Below the pieces are notes generated by a model. The model was not told where the DNA came from. It made no database searches and saw nothing but the letters and a program-made list of their open reading frames with translations. The position numbers were made by a program, and so were the translations under genes. DNA of 64,000 nucleotides, taken from the NCBI GenBank assembly GCA_033297205.1, contig MU859136.1, positions 1 to 64,000 on the forward strand. Direction: 5' to 3'. The DNA comes from Pseudoneurospora amorphoporcata. Taxonomy: Eukaryota; Ascomycota; Sordariomycetes; Sordariales; Sordariaceae. The first letter of the stretch is position 1, and each line of letters starts with the position of its first letter. Positions 24,109 to 35,920 of this stretch are shown here, one piece after another.

Positions 24109-26121
24109 TTAGTACTCGGCCTCGACCTCCTCACCCTCCATAGAGTCGGCAGCAACCTCCTCGTAATCGCGCTCAAGGGCCGCAAGATCCTCACGAGCCT
24201 CAGAGAACTCGCCTTCCTCCATACCCTCACCAACGTACCAGTGGACAAAGGCACGCTTGGAGTACATAAGATCGAACTTGGACGAGAGGGCGGACCAGGC
24301 CTCGGCAATGGCCGTGGTGTTGGAAAGCATGCAGCTAGAGTCACAGTTAGATCCAGTCATCCAAGATAAACAGGCATGGGGAAACACTTACACAGCACGG
24401 TTAACCTTGGCCAGATCGCCGTTGGGCACCTGGTGAGGAGGCTGGTAGCAGATACCAAGCTTGAAACCAGTAGGGCACCAGTCGACGAACTGGATGGTGC
24501 GCTTGGTCTTGAGGGTAGCCACGGCAGCGTGGGCGTCATTGGGGACCACGTCACCGCGGTAGAGCAAGCAGGTGGCCATGTACTTGCCATGGCGGGGGTC
24601 ACACTTGACCATCTGGTTGTTAGGCTCGAAGCAGGACATGGTCATCTCCTGGACCGAGTTGGCCTCGTGGGCGGCCTTGGCAGCCGAGATGACGGGCGCG
24701 TAGGCGACGAGAGGGAAGTGAATACGGGGGTAGGGAACCAAGTTGGTCTGGAACTCGTTGAGATCGACGTTGAGGGAGCCGTCGAAGCGGAGCGAGGCGG
24801 TGATGGAAGAGACGACTAAGGAAAAAGTTAGTATGGGAAAATCACACACGTCATAGAGTCATCCATCCAAATCATGACATACCCTGAGCGATTAGGCGGT
24901 TGAGGTTCTCGTAGTTGGGGCGCTCGAGGCCGAGGTTGCGGCGGCAGATGTCGTAGATGGCCTCGTTGTCGACCATGAAGGAGCAGTCGGCGTGCTCGAG
25001 GGTGGTGTGGGTGGTGAGGATCGAGTTGTAAGGCTCGACGACCGAGGTGGCAGTCTGGGGAGCAGGGTAGACGCAGAACTCGAGCTTGGACTTCTTGCCA
25101 TAGTCGACAGAGAGGCGCTCCATGAGGAGAGCGCCGAAACCGGAACCGGTACCACCACCGAACGAGTGGAAAACGAGGAAACCCTGGAGACCGCTGCAGT
25201 TGTCGGCAACGCGGCGGACCTTGTCGAGGACCTTGTCGATAAGCTCCTTGCCGACGGTGTAGTGGCCACGAGCGTAGTTGTTGGAGGCATCCTCCTTGCC
25301 GCTGATCATGTGCTCGGGGTGGAAGAGGCCGCGGTAGGGGCCGGTGCGGACCTCGTCGATGACATTAGGCTCGAGATCGGCGTAGATGGTACGAGGAACG
25401 TATTTCCCGTTGCCTGTGTTTTGGTCTGTAAGCTTCTGTGTTGCGCATTGTGGTAGGCAAGGGCGCTATGTACCGGTCTCGGAGAAGAAAGTGCTGAAGC
25501 CATGGTCGGGGTCAGCGGCCTTGCGCTCCTCGGTCAGGTAACCATCGGGCTGTAGTGTCGTAGGTTAGCATCTTTGTGTGCGGATGGCGGGGAGAGAGAT
25601 AAGGTGGGAGGGATGGGGACAAAAGCTTACCTGAATGCCGTGCTCAAGGCAGTAAAGCTAATGATGGTGGTTAGCTTTCTTTATCCTGTATATATTTGAG
25701 GGCGATCGGATGTTCCATAGTTCGTTTGACGGAGCTATCATGGACAGCATGTGTTTGTCGCGTGGTCGTGGGAATGACGGGAGAGGGCGACGATGACCTA
25801 CCTCCCAGCAGGAGTTGGCGATCTGGCAGCCAGCCTGGCCGACTAGAGGGGGGGAAGCAACGTTAGCATTCTGTGTGTGTGTTTATCTCGACGATGGATG
25901 AGTAGGTAGTAGATGGCAGATGGGGATGGATGAGGCCGATGATGCGCCAGCTCTGGGTGGGCGGCGGGTTCACGCTGGCGGTGAGGCTGCTGCTTTTTCG
26001 CCAACAACGCGCGCCACCATGGAGGCGAACAGGAAGAAGGGCGGAATAGATGGGCGAGAAAGCGGTGATTCAGGAGAAATGAAGCTGTCGACATACCGTT
26101 CAAGCTGATGATTTCACGCAT
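24109..26121 (-). CDS. Alpha-tubulin
   Basis: GTP-binding subunit of the alpha/beta-tubulin heterodimer that builds cytoplasmic and spindle microtubules. Seven exons on the minus strand: 26121-26097, 25842-25802, 25657-25631, 25549-25474, 25413-24883, 24815-24392 and 24334-24109. Together they give 449 residues, the usual length. The N-terminus reads MREIISLNVGQAGCQIGNSCWELY. The tubulin signature GGGTGSG lies near residues 142-148. The internal MISGKEDASNNYARGHY takes the place of the usual MITGKEDAANNYARGHY. The acidic tail ends in EAEY, so the terminal tyrosine typical of alpha-tubulin is present. The first three exons are only 25, 41 and 27 nt, a conserved arrangement of 5'-clustered introns in fungal tubulins. 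Filamentous ascomycetes often have two alpha-tubulin genes; I cannot say which paralogue this is. Confidence 0.97.
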
Positions 26122-27512
26122 TTTGGATGGTTTGGTGGGTGTATTAAAGTAAGGTAGTAGTAGAAAGAAGTGGAAAGCAAAAAAAGTTGTCAAGACTCGA
26201 AAAGACGGCGCCGCGGTGGGTTGTTGGAGAAATGGAGGGCAGCGATGGGAGGGATGTGCAAAATTGAGGATTTGGCGGGCGGGCGGCCGAAGTGGAAGTG
26301 CCTGATGAGCGAACAGGAAGCACAGGCTCCATCGACCTGGGCCCATGGTGGGGAAATTGGATTGTTGACACGAGCCTGCCCAATGGGGGAAAGCGTGCTT
26401 TTGGCTCCTGTCCGACCAACCCCGAAAGACCACTCGTCAGGCGCAAATCCGCCCAGACCTTACTTTTCTGTGTCTGTTTTCTCTCCCTCGCGCCTGGCCT
26501 CCTCTGTCATCAGTCATCGAAGTCTGGCAGTGGCATAACCCGGTAGCGGTGTCTCCAGCAAACGATTCGTGAACTTTCAGCGACATTCAGTGAGTTCGAG
26601 GTCCGTGCATCGTACCCCCTTTGGCCCCCTCGTCACTTATCCGCCACTAGGTACCTTACCAGGGGCATTGGTGGCATCACCACCCGCTGGCAGGTGGTTA
26701 CCGTCTTGGACTGTTTGGACCCCTGGCTGGACTTGCCCGCTAACTCCTCCTCCCGGACGCCGGTCCAGAACTTCCATTCAACTTCCGCTTTGTAAGTTCG
26801 AACACAACCTACAAATCACCAGCCACCCGCGTCAGGGGCAGCCAGCCAGCCAGCAAAAAGTCCGGGGTCTACAAAGCTGCCGAGTCCTGAGGTCGGTGCA
26901 CATCTAAGTACCGCCCGGGTACCTGGACGACAACATGCCCGGCCGGCTTCCACTTTGTCATTAACAACGTGGAAAAGGAGACCACAGAAACAATGGCCTC
27001 AACTGTCGTCTCTTAAGAGGCTTGCCAGAATGTCAATGGATTTACATACCTTGGTGTTTTCGATAACCCCAAGCTTCCGGTATATGCATGCATAAAACCC
27101 ATGAGGATGCGCACCGGCTATGGAGTACATCCATGTAAGGGTATTTTTACCACTGAAAATGCTCAACCATCTGCTCGGTACATAACGAGAGAGCGGTACC
27201 TATGTAGACTGGGTTCTTGAAGCATCAAAACATTCCCCCCACGAGAGGTGTTCCAATTGGCAGCCATTATTGGCGAATTGGTTTGTGGTTTGGGTACCTT
27301 ACGGATGAAGGGATCGTGAAGTGACCCATAACAGTGCTGCAGCATTGGACCTGCAACATGCAACGTTCCTGCAGTAGTTGAGTGATCAGGCAGACATCAC
27401 TTGTACAAGCAGATGAACGTCAACTCAAAGTCAGATTGGGCTCAAGCTGTCTTTGTCTTTGTCTTTGTTTTTTTTTTTTTCTGCCAACTTTGTCTCTCAC
27501 TTCAGTTCCTCC
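26122..27512. other. Alpha-tubulin promoter and 3' region of the coiled-coil gene
   Basis: The part next to 26122 must hold the tubulin promoter and leader. A pyrimidine stretch with three TCTTTG units followed by a T14 run lies at about 27446-27481, just downstream of the neighbouring gene's stop on the other strand. No supportable gene is present. Confidence 0.5.
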
Positions 27513-29358
27513 TTACCAACCTCTCCTTGACCCAATACTTAGCTCTGATTGGCCTGCATTCAAGAAAGATGAAAGCGTAGACTCGCAGCCATGCTCAAAC
27601 CCTCCTCCGTCTTGCTGGTCACCATCATCACAGGCAGCTCCATGTCGTGACATCTCCCTAGTCCTACTTTTGGTAGCGGCGGACGACATGCCCCGGCATC
27701 TTCGACGACTCTGCCTGGCCGTGTCATGTGTGCCAGTCGAGCAAGAAGCCTCCTCCTCCCTGGCCATCTTGAGCTGACTCTCGCAGACTCCATAGCCTGG
27801 TGAGATCATCTGGACCTCTTCTTCTGATGTACATGGGTCAATGTGGAAGGCCGGCCAGACAACGCTCAAGAGATCACCAGGCCCGGCTGAAGTGCTGACG
27901 CCAGCTGTGGCGGCAGCCGCCGCTGATGCCATGGTGAGCGTTCTTCTGGTTCTTGACCTGGACGGTGATGGGGAGGTCGATAGCCTATCGATGTCGTGAG
28001 TAAAAGTGACGTTTGAGCACGACATGACGGGGGATGATGACTGCCCGTTTCCCATGAGCGAATAGTTTGTTTGCTTGGGACTTTCGGGATACTCGCCGGG
28101 ATACGTCTCATCGGGTAGCTCAGCCTCCTCGCCTACCACCACCATGGATGACAAGGGAAGTAGGCGGTAGGCTCCCGAGCCCGGTACTACCCAGTCGTCA
28201 GCCGAGTAGTGTACCTTGTCCTCCAGTTTCTGCATATAATGCCAATGGTGACAGACCTTTCTGCAAAAACGGTCCAGATGGTCCCTGAAGCGAACCCGTT
28301 CTGGCTCTGACAACAACGGCCCGACGCGGTCATCCACACTGGCTTTCACCGTCTCTACCTTGGCCTTGACCTTCTCCTTCCATATGTCCTTATCAATGGA
28401 CCCAAGAAGCACAGAGCGCAAATAGGCCTCTTTGGCGGGATCCATGGTCTTGAGCAATCCCGTAAACTCGTCGTTGGCACGAGGGTCCTCGAACAGATAC
28501 GTTGGCTGGAAGACGTGTTTCTTCAGCTCAGCATAAATGACAGCTAGAACAGCGACGCTGCGCATCTGCTTGGCGGCGAGGGTGTTGGACAGGGGCAATG
28601 GGATTCGGGCTTGGTGGACGATGTTATGCTTCTTCAGCTGATCCCACAATGTAGCGTTGGCTAACGAAGCATCAGGGAGGTTCACTCCGAAGAATGTTTT
28701 GGCTAGGTCACAGGCGCGGGCGAAGATCTTGGTGAAGCGGTTGGCTCTGGGTCCCAACGTTACTTATCAGCCTCATGAACGGAGATATAAAATTGGGGGC
28801 GGCAATCGCTTACATGTCTTCCACCTGTGTACGCTCCAACGGCATCGAGAATTTCTCCAATCTCGTGAGCTCCTGCTTGTAATGGTCCAGATCGGTTCTG
28901 ATCATGTCCAATTCTTGCTCGATGGTTGCCTTCTCTTTGGTCTTTTCGCGTTCTTCCTCGAGAGTGGCAGTGAGAAGCTCGATCTCGAGTCTCGCCTTTT
29001 TCAGTTCATCCTCGGCCCTGGTCATGCTTTGGGCCCTTTCGTTGAGCTCATGTGTTTTGGCGGCGATTGTTGAACCAAGGTGATCGGCCTCGGCCCGAAG
29101 GGACTGGACCTGCTCGTCCTTCTCTTGGAGGTCTTGGTATGCTTTGTCCAATTTTGCTTTGGTGTTGTGAAGAGTTTCGAGGTTCATCTCGGAAGCTGTC
29201 GTGAGCTTTTTGATCTTGTCGTGCAGCTCTGCATTTTGATCGGAAATGCCCTTGAGCTTCTCGTAGGAAGTATGCGTGATGATGTGTTGGAAGAGGTCCG
29301 AGACCACCTTTGCGTGGTCTATCTGACTTGAAGACATGTTGGGATTATCTGGGAACAT
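27513..29358 (-). CDS. Coiled-coil protein of unknown function with conserved-looking helical C-terminal domain
   Basis: I do not recognise a characterised family. Two exons on the minus strand, 29358-28814 and 28746-27513, are joined across a 67-nt intron (donor GTAAGC, acceptor CCCAG), giving 592 residues; the join reads VEDIANRF. Residues ~20-180 are a long, charged coiled coil with heptad-like Leu and Glu/Lys. Residues ~182-390 look folded and helical (IFARACDLAKTFFG, AYLRSVLLGSI, FCRKVCHHWHYMQKLEDKV). The last ~200 residues are Ser-rich and low in complexity, probably disordered. The same order, coiled coil then an RS/QS-containing helical domain, is seen in the protein at 54489-57921. 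A downstream ATG at 29337 could be the real start. It shares an upstream region with the Whi2-like gene on the other strand. Confidence 0.8.
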
Positions 29359-30812
29359 ACCTATAGATTGGGACGGAAAAGGACGAGGGAACAGGTAGGC
29401 TAGTGATGGACTTTATAGAGTTTCTACTCTCATAATGGCATTGTTTGCCCGCCTTTGCTTCGTTAATCTCACAAAGCCATTATGTCTTTTCTCCTGAGGC
29501 AGGAATCCGTAGATGGACCACCTGATGCTGCTGACAAGCCCATGATACCGGCTATAAGAGAGCATCAAACGTTGAAATGATCAAGGAGTCCCTTATTTAT
29601 CACCGTTTGACTTGGTCTGGTCCATCCATGTTGGGCGAGTGTTTGGTGCTGTGGCGGAAGCAGTTAGCCGTTGCCCAAGCCTGAATGACGATGCCAGTGG
29701 TGCGCCGTCAGTGGTGGCAAGCGCGTAGCCAACCACTCCAGTCGAATGACAAAACTCGGAAGGTGAGAAGGTGGGCAGAAACAGGAAGGAGGCAACGATA
29801 AAGAGAAGGATGCTTCCCGTCTGCCTTCCTCACTAGACTCATCTAGGACCCTCCTTCCTCTTTATCCCCACCCAACTTGGAGTTCCTCGGTTTCTCCTTT
29901 CTCCTCATGAACCCATGCTCTCATGAGTGAGCACCTCAGCCAGCAGGGGCAACAGCTCATCACCCGACACCCATCGTCAACTCCATGGTCCTTCCTCCAA
30001 AAGCCATGTTGGATAGATCCCCTGCACAGCATTGACCTCGAAATTGGCCCAATCGCAGTGATTCCAACGTCCCCGGAATCCAGCACGTAAATTGCTCTGC
30101 GACAAGCCTCTCCCTCCCAGGGAAGTGTGTGCCCATTATCAAGGATTGAGACGAGGCCGCCGGGAGTGGCTTGAAGCCCAATGCAAGCAATCAATCACCA
30201 TCCCGAGCCCAAGATCGAAGCAGGTGAGATCTGACATGCCCTGCTTCCGTTTGTGTTTGCTGCACATGAAGTGGTACGTACCTGACAGAAGGGAGTGGAC
30301 AGCTGGCCAAGCCACACTGACAGCTGATCCATGACCGCAGCGGCGGCCCGCTGTTATTAAGCGGGTCACTTAGGTTAAGTAGACTTTGACGGGGAGATAA
30401 CCGCAAGGGCCACCAGCCACTCGGCCACACCAGCGATATGGGCGCTGTGCCTCTTTCCCGCTGGAATTGAGCAGCTTCACTGCAACCGGGAATTTTAATA
30501 CTAGGCCCTCTCTCTCTTATACATACCTACCTATCTACCCTTTCATGTACTCTGTAATGAACCATGGCCGTTGGCGATCCACGAAGCATTCCATTTCTCA
30601 TCACCATTTTCACCTTCCATTTCTAAAGTTCCAAGTACTGTTCGCGCCTGGAGATCACGACTTGTACTTGTCCAAGAAGCTCACTTTGTAATACTTCCCA
30701 ACTTCCACCAATCACGGACAATGAGCTTCTTCAATTCATAGTCCAAATACTCTCTCTGTATCCGCCACGATAATCATCTTCAAGCAACTTTTTATACTGA
30801 AAAGCAACAACA
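29359..30812. promoter_or_regulatory. Divergent intergenic region between coiled-coil gene and Whi2-like gene
   Basis: This 1454-bp region separates two opposite start codons and should contain both promoters. CT- and AC-rich leader-like sequence is present at about 30500-30800 on the plus strand. No TATA box or RNA gene was recognised with confidence. Confidence 0.45.
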
Positions 30813-32564
30813 ATGGCCAGCTCAGGGGGTGATGTTCACCCTCGAAATGGTGAACACGGCGGGTCCTCCTTCTCAGCCTCTACACATCAGCGCATCGTTC
30901 ACATACCGAATATTCTTCCCCATGAGCGAGTCTTTCCCATACAGATCGGCTCCGAGCTGTTCAAGCTATCCGGAGCATCACTATCTTCCGATGGTGTGTC
31001 ACAGTCCAACCCTCGGTTCAAGACAAAACAAACACTGACCGTGCTATCAGCCCCCTCCTACTTCTCCCAATACTTCCTCTGCCAGCTAAAACAAGCCTCT
31101 GACGCCGGCCAAGACCCCTCCACCGCCATCCGCACCCTCTATATCGACCGCGACCCTGTCACCTTCAAAGACATCTCCCTGCACCTCCAGGGTTACCACG
31201 TCCGGCCCCGGGACGCCACCCATTTCGTCCGCCTCTTCGCCGACGCCCAGTTCTACTCGCTACCCAAACTCATCTCCCAGCTCTACGAGGAACCCATCCA
31301 CATCACCATCGGCTCCACTCCGTTCCAGGTTCCCCGGGATATCTTCTCCCTTTCTGGTCCCGGAAACACGCCCAACTTTTTCACGCTCGGGTTCGCCATC
31401 TTTTTCACTAGTCCTGAGGATCTGTTCCCCGGCTTGGATCGGGAGGGGTTGATTCGGCCGCCGTCGATAGTGCCGCCCAGCGCCCCGAACCGCAGCGCAG
31501 ACATCTTTAAGGAACTGCTGCAGATGCTGAGGGGGTACCCCGTCAAGATACGGGATGAGTCGCATCGCCAGGAGTTGTTGAGGGATTGCAGGTACTTCAA
31601 CTTCAAGGGGCTGGAGCAAAGGTTGATTCCGCATGAGAAGGCGTTCAACCAGGCGAGGGGACGGGAGGAGATTGTGTTGAGGTTGAGAGACATCTTGAAA
31701 AGCGGGATATCAGTGGTGAACGAGCCGGTGGTTGGAGACCCCTTGGCGGGATGGGTGAATTATGCCAGGCCGTATGTGGATGATAAGCCGATGGAACTCG
31801 TTCTCGAAATCGGCGAAGAAGGCACGCGGTTACATTTTGGACCTGATCCTGGGGGGAAGCAACAAGTCCGAGCCGAGTTCTTCAAGGACATCAAGGCGAG
31901 AGTTGCGAAACTGTTCGAGCTCGTCGCTACCAAGCTCAACTTACCCTCTTCTACGCAACCGTTGGGACTACTGATGGCCAAAGGAGGGAGAGGCAGCGAA
32001 CCGCCCACGCCGGGAAATACTCCTCCTTTAAGCCAAGACCTCGTCCGCGTCATCCTCGATCCCGAGGCAAGCATAACATTAGACGGCCAACCTTGGACGC
32101 CAGACGACTGTAATTCATCATTACCCGTAAACGAAACTACCATCAACACCATCCCGGGCACCGCCGTCCTATCCGTCCCATACGTCCCCTCATCAGCCGG
32201 CCGCGGTCCCCTAACAGCTGAATCACCCAATGCCATGTCCATCTCCAACCTCACCCAACAAGAACAACAACCACAACAACAATCCCCAGCTGTTGAAAAC
32301 CCCCACAAACGACGACGCCTCGACTCCAATCCGCCCTTCGGCGTTGCAACTGTACCAACTTCACACCTAGGCGGCGACGAATGGATCATCAAAACCGGCC
32401 AGTGGCGGCTACGTATACAGTCTGTTGATAAGGAAAACCAAAACCCCAACCCGGCCCCGAACCCGGCTAAAGCTAGTGTGGAATGCTGTCTGGTGGCGGT
32501 GAAGCTTGACGCGTTGAGTAGTGAGAGGAGGAGGAATGAGAGGAGGGGGTTTTTGTGTGGTTAA
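30813..32564 (+). CDS. BTB/POZ-domain protein, Whi2-like
   Basis: Resembles fungal Whi2-like proteins, which act with a phosphatase in stress and nutrient (TORC1/Ras) signalling; this role is by family analogy. Exons 30813-30993 and 31051-32564 give 564 residues. The 57-nt intron (donor GTGTGT, CTGAC branch, ATCAG acceptor) is in frame, so retention would insert 19 residues into the BTB fold. The spliced join reads FKLSGASLSSDAPSYFSQYF, a typical BTB beginning. The core follows at about 38-170 (LYIDRDPVTFKDISLHLQGY). A second BTB-like segment starts with ITIGSTPFQVPRDIFSLSG and runs to about residue 270. The C-terminal half has a conserved-looking beta-rich region and a Gln/Pro-rich low-complexity stretch. 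Assignment to Whi2 rests on the double-BTB layout; a KCTD-type protein is the alternative. Confidence 0.75.
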   Translation: MASSGGDVHPRNGEHGGSSFSASTHQRIVHIPNILPHERVFPIQIGSELFKLSGASLSSDGVSQSNPRFKTKQTLTVLSAPSYFSQYFLCQLKQASDAGQDPSTAIRTLYIDRDPVTFKDISLHLQGYHVRPRDATHFVRLFADAQFYSLPKLISQLYEEPIHITIGSTPFQVPRDIFSLSGPGNTPNFFTLGFAIFFTSPEDLFPGLDREGLIRPPSIVPPSAPNRSADIFKELLQMLRGYPVKIRDESHRQELLRDCRYFNFKGLEQRLIPHEKAFNQARGREEIVLRLRDILKSGISVVNEPVVGDPLAGWVNYARPYVDDKPMELVLEIGEEGTRLHFGPDPGGKQQVRAEFFKDIKARVAKLFELVATKLNLPSSTQPLGLLMAKGGRGSEPPTPGNTPPLSQDLVRVILDPEASITLDGQPWTPDDCNSSLPVNETTINTIPGTAVLSVPYVPSSAGRGPLTAESPNAMSISNLTQQEQQPQQQSPAVENPHKRRRLDSNPPFGVATVPTSHLGGDEWIIKTGQWRLRIQSVDKENQNPNPAPNPAKASVECCLVAVKLDALSSERRRNERRGFLCG

Positions 32565-33943
32565 GAAGAAGCTGAGGAGCTTGAAGTGAAGTCAAGTCAG
32601 CCTGGAAGAAATCGAGGCAGAAATCATAGTATGGCTCGAAAATTGTGTGGAGGAGGAGGAATAAACGGGAGAGAGTTAGTTGACTGGATAGGGTTACCTA
32701 CCTTATGTGGACGAGATGGGATTGTGGGCGGGCTTTTATAGGTACGGTCTGTTGCAGGAAGAGTACTAGTACGAGTATACCTTACCTTGATCTACATTAA
32801 CGGTGGGTAAATGGAAATGAAATGAATGGGTCCGCAAAGTAAGACACAGCAGCATATTATTATTAGTCATGGCAAGCTTCTCATAGCAGCCGGGAATGTT
32901 TGAAACTTGTATCAATTTTTACAACCCTCATTGGTGGTTTCCTGTTTGGTAAAGTTCGACACATGAACCTCTCAACTGCCAGGCCTGTCCAAATGAATTC
33001 GACAGCCGAAACACTTCCAGATTAACAATCCCATTACGCCTGTGTACAGTTCAAGTGCCATAGGTTCGATCAAGCTCGTCTGCCTCCATCGCACGCTATC
33101 GATACCAAAAGACACATCCAGCGGGCCGATTGAAGCCACCGAGCACCCCCCCGCGGATTTCGCTCCGCTCTGCCATTCTTTCAAAGCTTGTAATGTCCCA
33201 CGCCAACCCAAAAACGCCTGTACCCATTGTTTGATTTGAAACTCACATATCAAACCGCCAAGAGTACATGGCCGCAGTCAAACCAAGCAACACAAAGCCA
33301 GGGTGTCGATGAGTCGCTTCCTTAGATGCCATGCCGGCTTTTCCCCGCTGACACAACGGGTTGTCAAGTTCTCCGATGTAGAAAGTGTTGTTCCCTTCCA
33401 ATCTTCTTCTCGTCATTAGCAAACAAACAACACGACCGTCCGTTATCTCGGGGCTTTGTTCGAACACCCTGTTTGTAGCGCGAAACATCTTGGTCGATCT
33501 TCGATACCACAGGCGGCGGCCGGGCGGGGTACTGTTTTGCTTTCTTGCCGACGGGAGGTCGAGTTGTTCCAAGAAAAGAATCGAGTCGAGTCGAGTCGGT
33601 TGAGGTGTGTTGTGTCGTGACGGCCGGCCGAGTGCGGATCGTTCGTTCGCATGGTAGAGAGGGGCAATGAAGGATCGGTCGACTGATGAGTTGAGTTGGC
33701 TTCCGTTCCGTTGGCGTGGGCCGTCTGGGCTCAGCTCGACAAAGCAAGCAATCAATCAATCAATCGGCTTCTTGTCAGTCACATTGTGGTCGTGGTCGCG
33801 TGTTGACTTTTCCTAGCCCTCGACCTCCCTCGGCATCGGCATCGAGGAATCGTGAGCGGTTCGAACCGTTCCGTTCGCAGACTCCTGCACGCGCCATTTT
33901 CTATCTCTATTTCTCTTCCGACTTTATTGTCTAGTCCACCGTT
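32565..33943. other. 3' regions of Whi2-like gene and dph3
   Basis: These are convergent 3' ends with an unusually long spacer. A 27-codon ATG-started minus-strand frame at about 33330 (MASKEATHRHPG, then a hydrophobic stretch) ends at a GTGAGT donor-like site, but I found no convincing next exon. Tandem TCGAG at about 33581-33598 and CAATC units at about 33749-33765 are short repeats. Confidence 0.45.
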
Positions 33944-34296
33944 TTAAGCAGAAACAGCAATAGGCGCAGCAGCGGCATCCGGTGCCTTGGGGAGGTTATC
34001 CTGTTTTTTTTTTTGAGGGTCGTTAATTAGCCACTGTCTTTTATTTTCGTCTCCAACCCCCTCCCCAGAAAGAAAGAAAAGGGCAAACTCACAACCTCAA
34101 AAATAACCCTAACCATCAAACTACAGCTCGGACAAACGGCTATGTCCTGCCCATCCTGCAGGTCCGCCAGCGCAATCTCGAACCTGTCGCCGCACGGGCA
34201 CGGGTACGAATAGCTTTGCAGGGCGGCGTCGTACGTCATGTCTTCGATTTCGACTTCGTCGTAGATGGAGTATTCTTGGTCGTCGGAGGCCGACAT
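33944..34296 (-). CDS. dph3: Diphthamide biosynthesis protein 3 (CSL zinc-finger)
   Basis: A small iron/zinc-binding electron donor for the Dph1-Dph2 radical-SAM step of diphthamide synthesis on eEF2; in yeast it also serves the Elongator tRNA-modification pathway (Kti11). Exons on the minus strand, 34296-34093 and 34000-33944, give 86 residues. The 92-nt intron ends in a T-rich tract followed by CAG. The CSL-type finger is complete: YPCPCGDRFEI supplies two Cys and VCPSCSLMVRV the other two, with the family residues DLQDGQDIA between them. The N-terminus (YDEVEIEDM) is also diagnostic. The spliced C-terminus reads DNLPKAPDAAAAP. Length and composition match fungal Dph3. Confidence 0.95.
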
Positions 34297-35143
34297 TTTC
34301 TTTTACTTTTCGGTTTGTTGTTGAAGTTTTGCGGGCGCCGGAGGTTTGCTTCGGTCGGTACGGGGAGGTGAGGGGAGGATGTTAACGGCGCAAATGTCGC
34401 GACTGGAAGGGATGGATGGATGGATGTGATGTGATGATGGCGATGGCGATGGTAAGAATCGGGGGATGCTGGCTGGGTGGGTTGAGAACTTGAGCGAGTT
34501 GGATGGGAGGTTTGGGGTTGGGAAACTAGACTAATAAAAATCAAAGACCGGAGGAACAACAAAAAGAGTCAGCGCGCCGCCGAGCGGGACATGGAAGTGC
34601 ACTGGAGGGGCGGGCAACATGTCAGATGCCTGCCATGGCCGTGTGAACTTTTGGCGCAGAGCAACAAAACTGTGGGAGTGGGGGTGGGTCACTGTAATTT
34701 ACACCATCCATGGTACGCTTTGCGGAACAATGGGTATAAGTCTACGCTGCGTCGGTAACTTTCAGTCAGCCCGTATTTCTACGTCACTAATACACTACAC
34801 CACAGTATTTTCCTCGGACACTTGATACCTAGCCCCCGCCGCGTAGACTGCAAAGCTACTGGCTACCATCCCATCAGCCTCCGTCAGCCTCAGTCAATAA
34901 CTAACATTAGACTACCTACCAACCACTAGCACAAATATTTTCAACCATTACTTACCTCTACCTGACTTCAACGCCCTTTTCCACGCTCCCGTTTTATAAC
35001 AAATAAAAATCGCAGATAGAGAGAAAAGAGGAAGAGAAAGCTCCCACCTGTTCCATTGCAAGGTTCCATTTTCAAATATTCGCTCATTCATAATCCCTTG
35101 CGGTAGGCCTTCTCTCCAACAATCCAACAATCCAATAGGAAAA
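34297..35143. other. dph3 promoter and region upstream of tRNA-Trp
   Basis: The part next to 34297 is the dph3 leader and promoter, with GAT-rich tandem sequence (GGATGGATGGATGG at about 34411-34424). No gene is supportable up to the tRNA. Confidence 0.5.
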
Positions 35144-35215
35144 GGCCTCATGGCGCAACGGTAGCGCGTTCGACTCCAGATCGAAAGGTTATCCGTTCAA
35201 ATCGGGTTGGGGTCA
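35144..35215 (+). tRNA. tRNA-Trp (anticodon CCA), intronless
   Basis: The 72-nt sequence folds as a full cloverleaf. The acceptor stem is GGCCTCA with TGGGGTC (two wobble pairs). The D stem is GCGC/GCGC around AACGGTA. The anticodon stem TTCGA/TCGAA encloses loop CTCCAGA, whose central CCA reads UGG. The variable loop is AGGTT, and the T stem ATCCG/CGGGT encloses TTCAAAT. The discriminator is A at 35215; CCA is not encoded. The internal A box (TGGCGCAACGG) and B box (GTTCAAATC) are present. Two T5 tracts at 35238-35242 and 35246-35250 should end pol III transcription. There is no intron, unlike budding-yeast tRNA-Trp. Confidence 0.95.
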
Positions 35216-35237
35216 TTTCATTCGACTGTTAAATATC

Positions 35238-35250
35238 TTTTTGACTTTTT
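35238..35250 (+). terminator. RNA polymerase III terminator of tRNA-Trp
   Basis: Two runs of five T separated by three bases lie 23 bases after the mature tRNA end, matching the T-tract terminators used by RNA polymerase III. Confidence 0.7.
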
Positions 35251-35881
35251 GCTGTTATGTTCTTGCATCTGTGATGAGCAACCATCTTTCTTTCCAAGTA
35301 CTCTTTTCCTTTTTGCATTTTCATTCGAATACCTATATTCTTTTTCTGACAAGTTCCAAGGTTTCGGAACAAGCTCGTACTGACGTCTTGACGAGACTAA
35401 AAAAAGCGAAATATAAAGAAAAAAGACAAGTCGTTATTAACCCTTTCGTATATGTACAATACTCCATGACCATAATTACGCCTCCTCATAATTCTCCTCC
35501 CAAACTCCCAAGAACTTGATCCCCGTGAAGCTCCATTCCATTCCATCGGCTATCCGCACCGCTGCCTAGTGCCCACACTCCCTCAGTGATCATGCATGGT
35601 CGCCGAAACCATCATCATCACCACCCATGTCCATGTCCATGTCCACTTCCTGATGCCCGTCCCTGATGTTGATGTGCCTCCATATACCCTAGGTCTACTG
35701 CTCCTCTCCCTCCGTTTGTGCTCATCAAGTAGAATAAATACTCAACAGTCAACATCATGATTTGTATGTAATGTATATCCACTACCACCATGTCCATCCT
35801 CTATTTCACTCTCCCGTCATCACATCGAAACATTACCCATTTATCCCCCCAATAAGCCCCCTCCCAACGCTTTCTCCTCAC

Positions 35882-35920
35882 CGACACAACGACACAACGA
35901 CACAACGACACGACGACACG
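35882..35920. repeat. Tandem repeat, 8-bp unit
   Basis: CGACACAA occurs three times exactly, followed by degenerate CGACACG units. It lies in the noncoding region downstream of the small secreted-protein gene. Confidence 0.85.

Noticed and set aside
33243..33755. 170-codon minus-strand frame ending in a hydrophobic segment
   Set aside because: The frame start is not convincing. The attractive part (about 27 codons from MASKEATHRH) meets a donor-like site, but no downstream exon fits.
33866..33880. GGTTCGAACC palindrome resembling a tRNA B box
   Set aside because: The flanking sequence does not fold into a cloverleaf and there is no A box.
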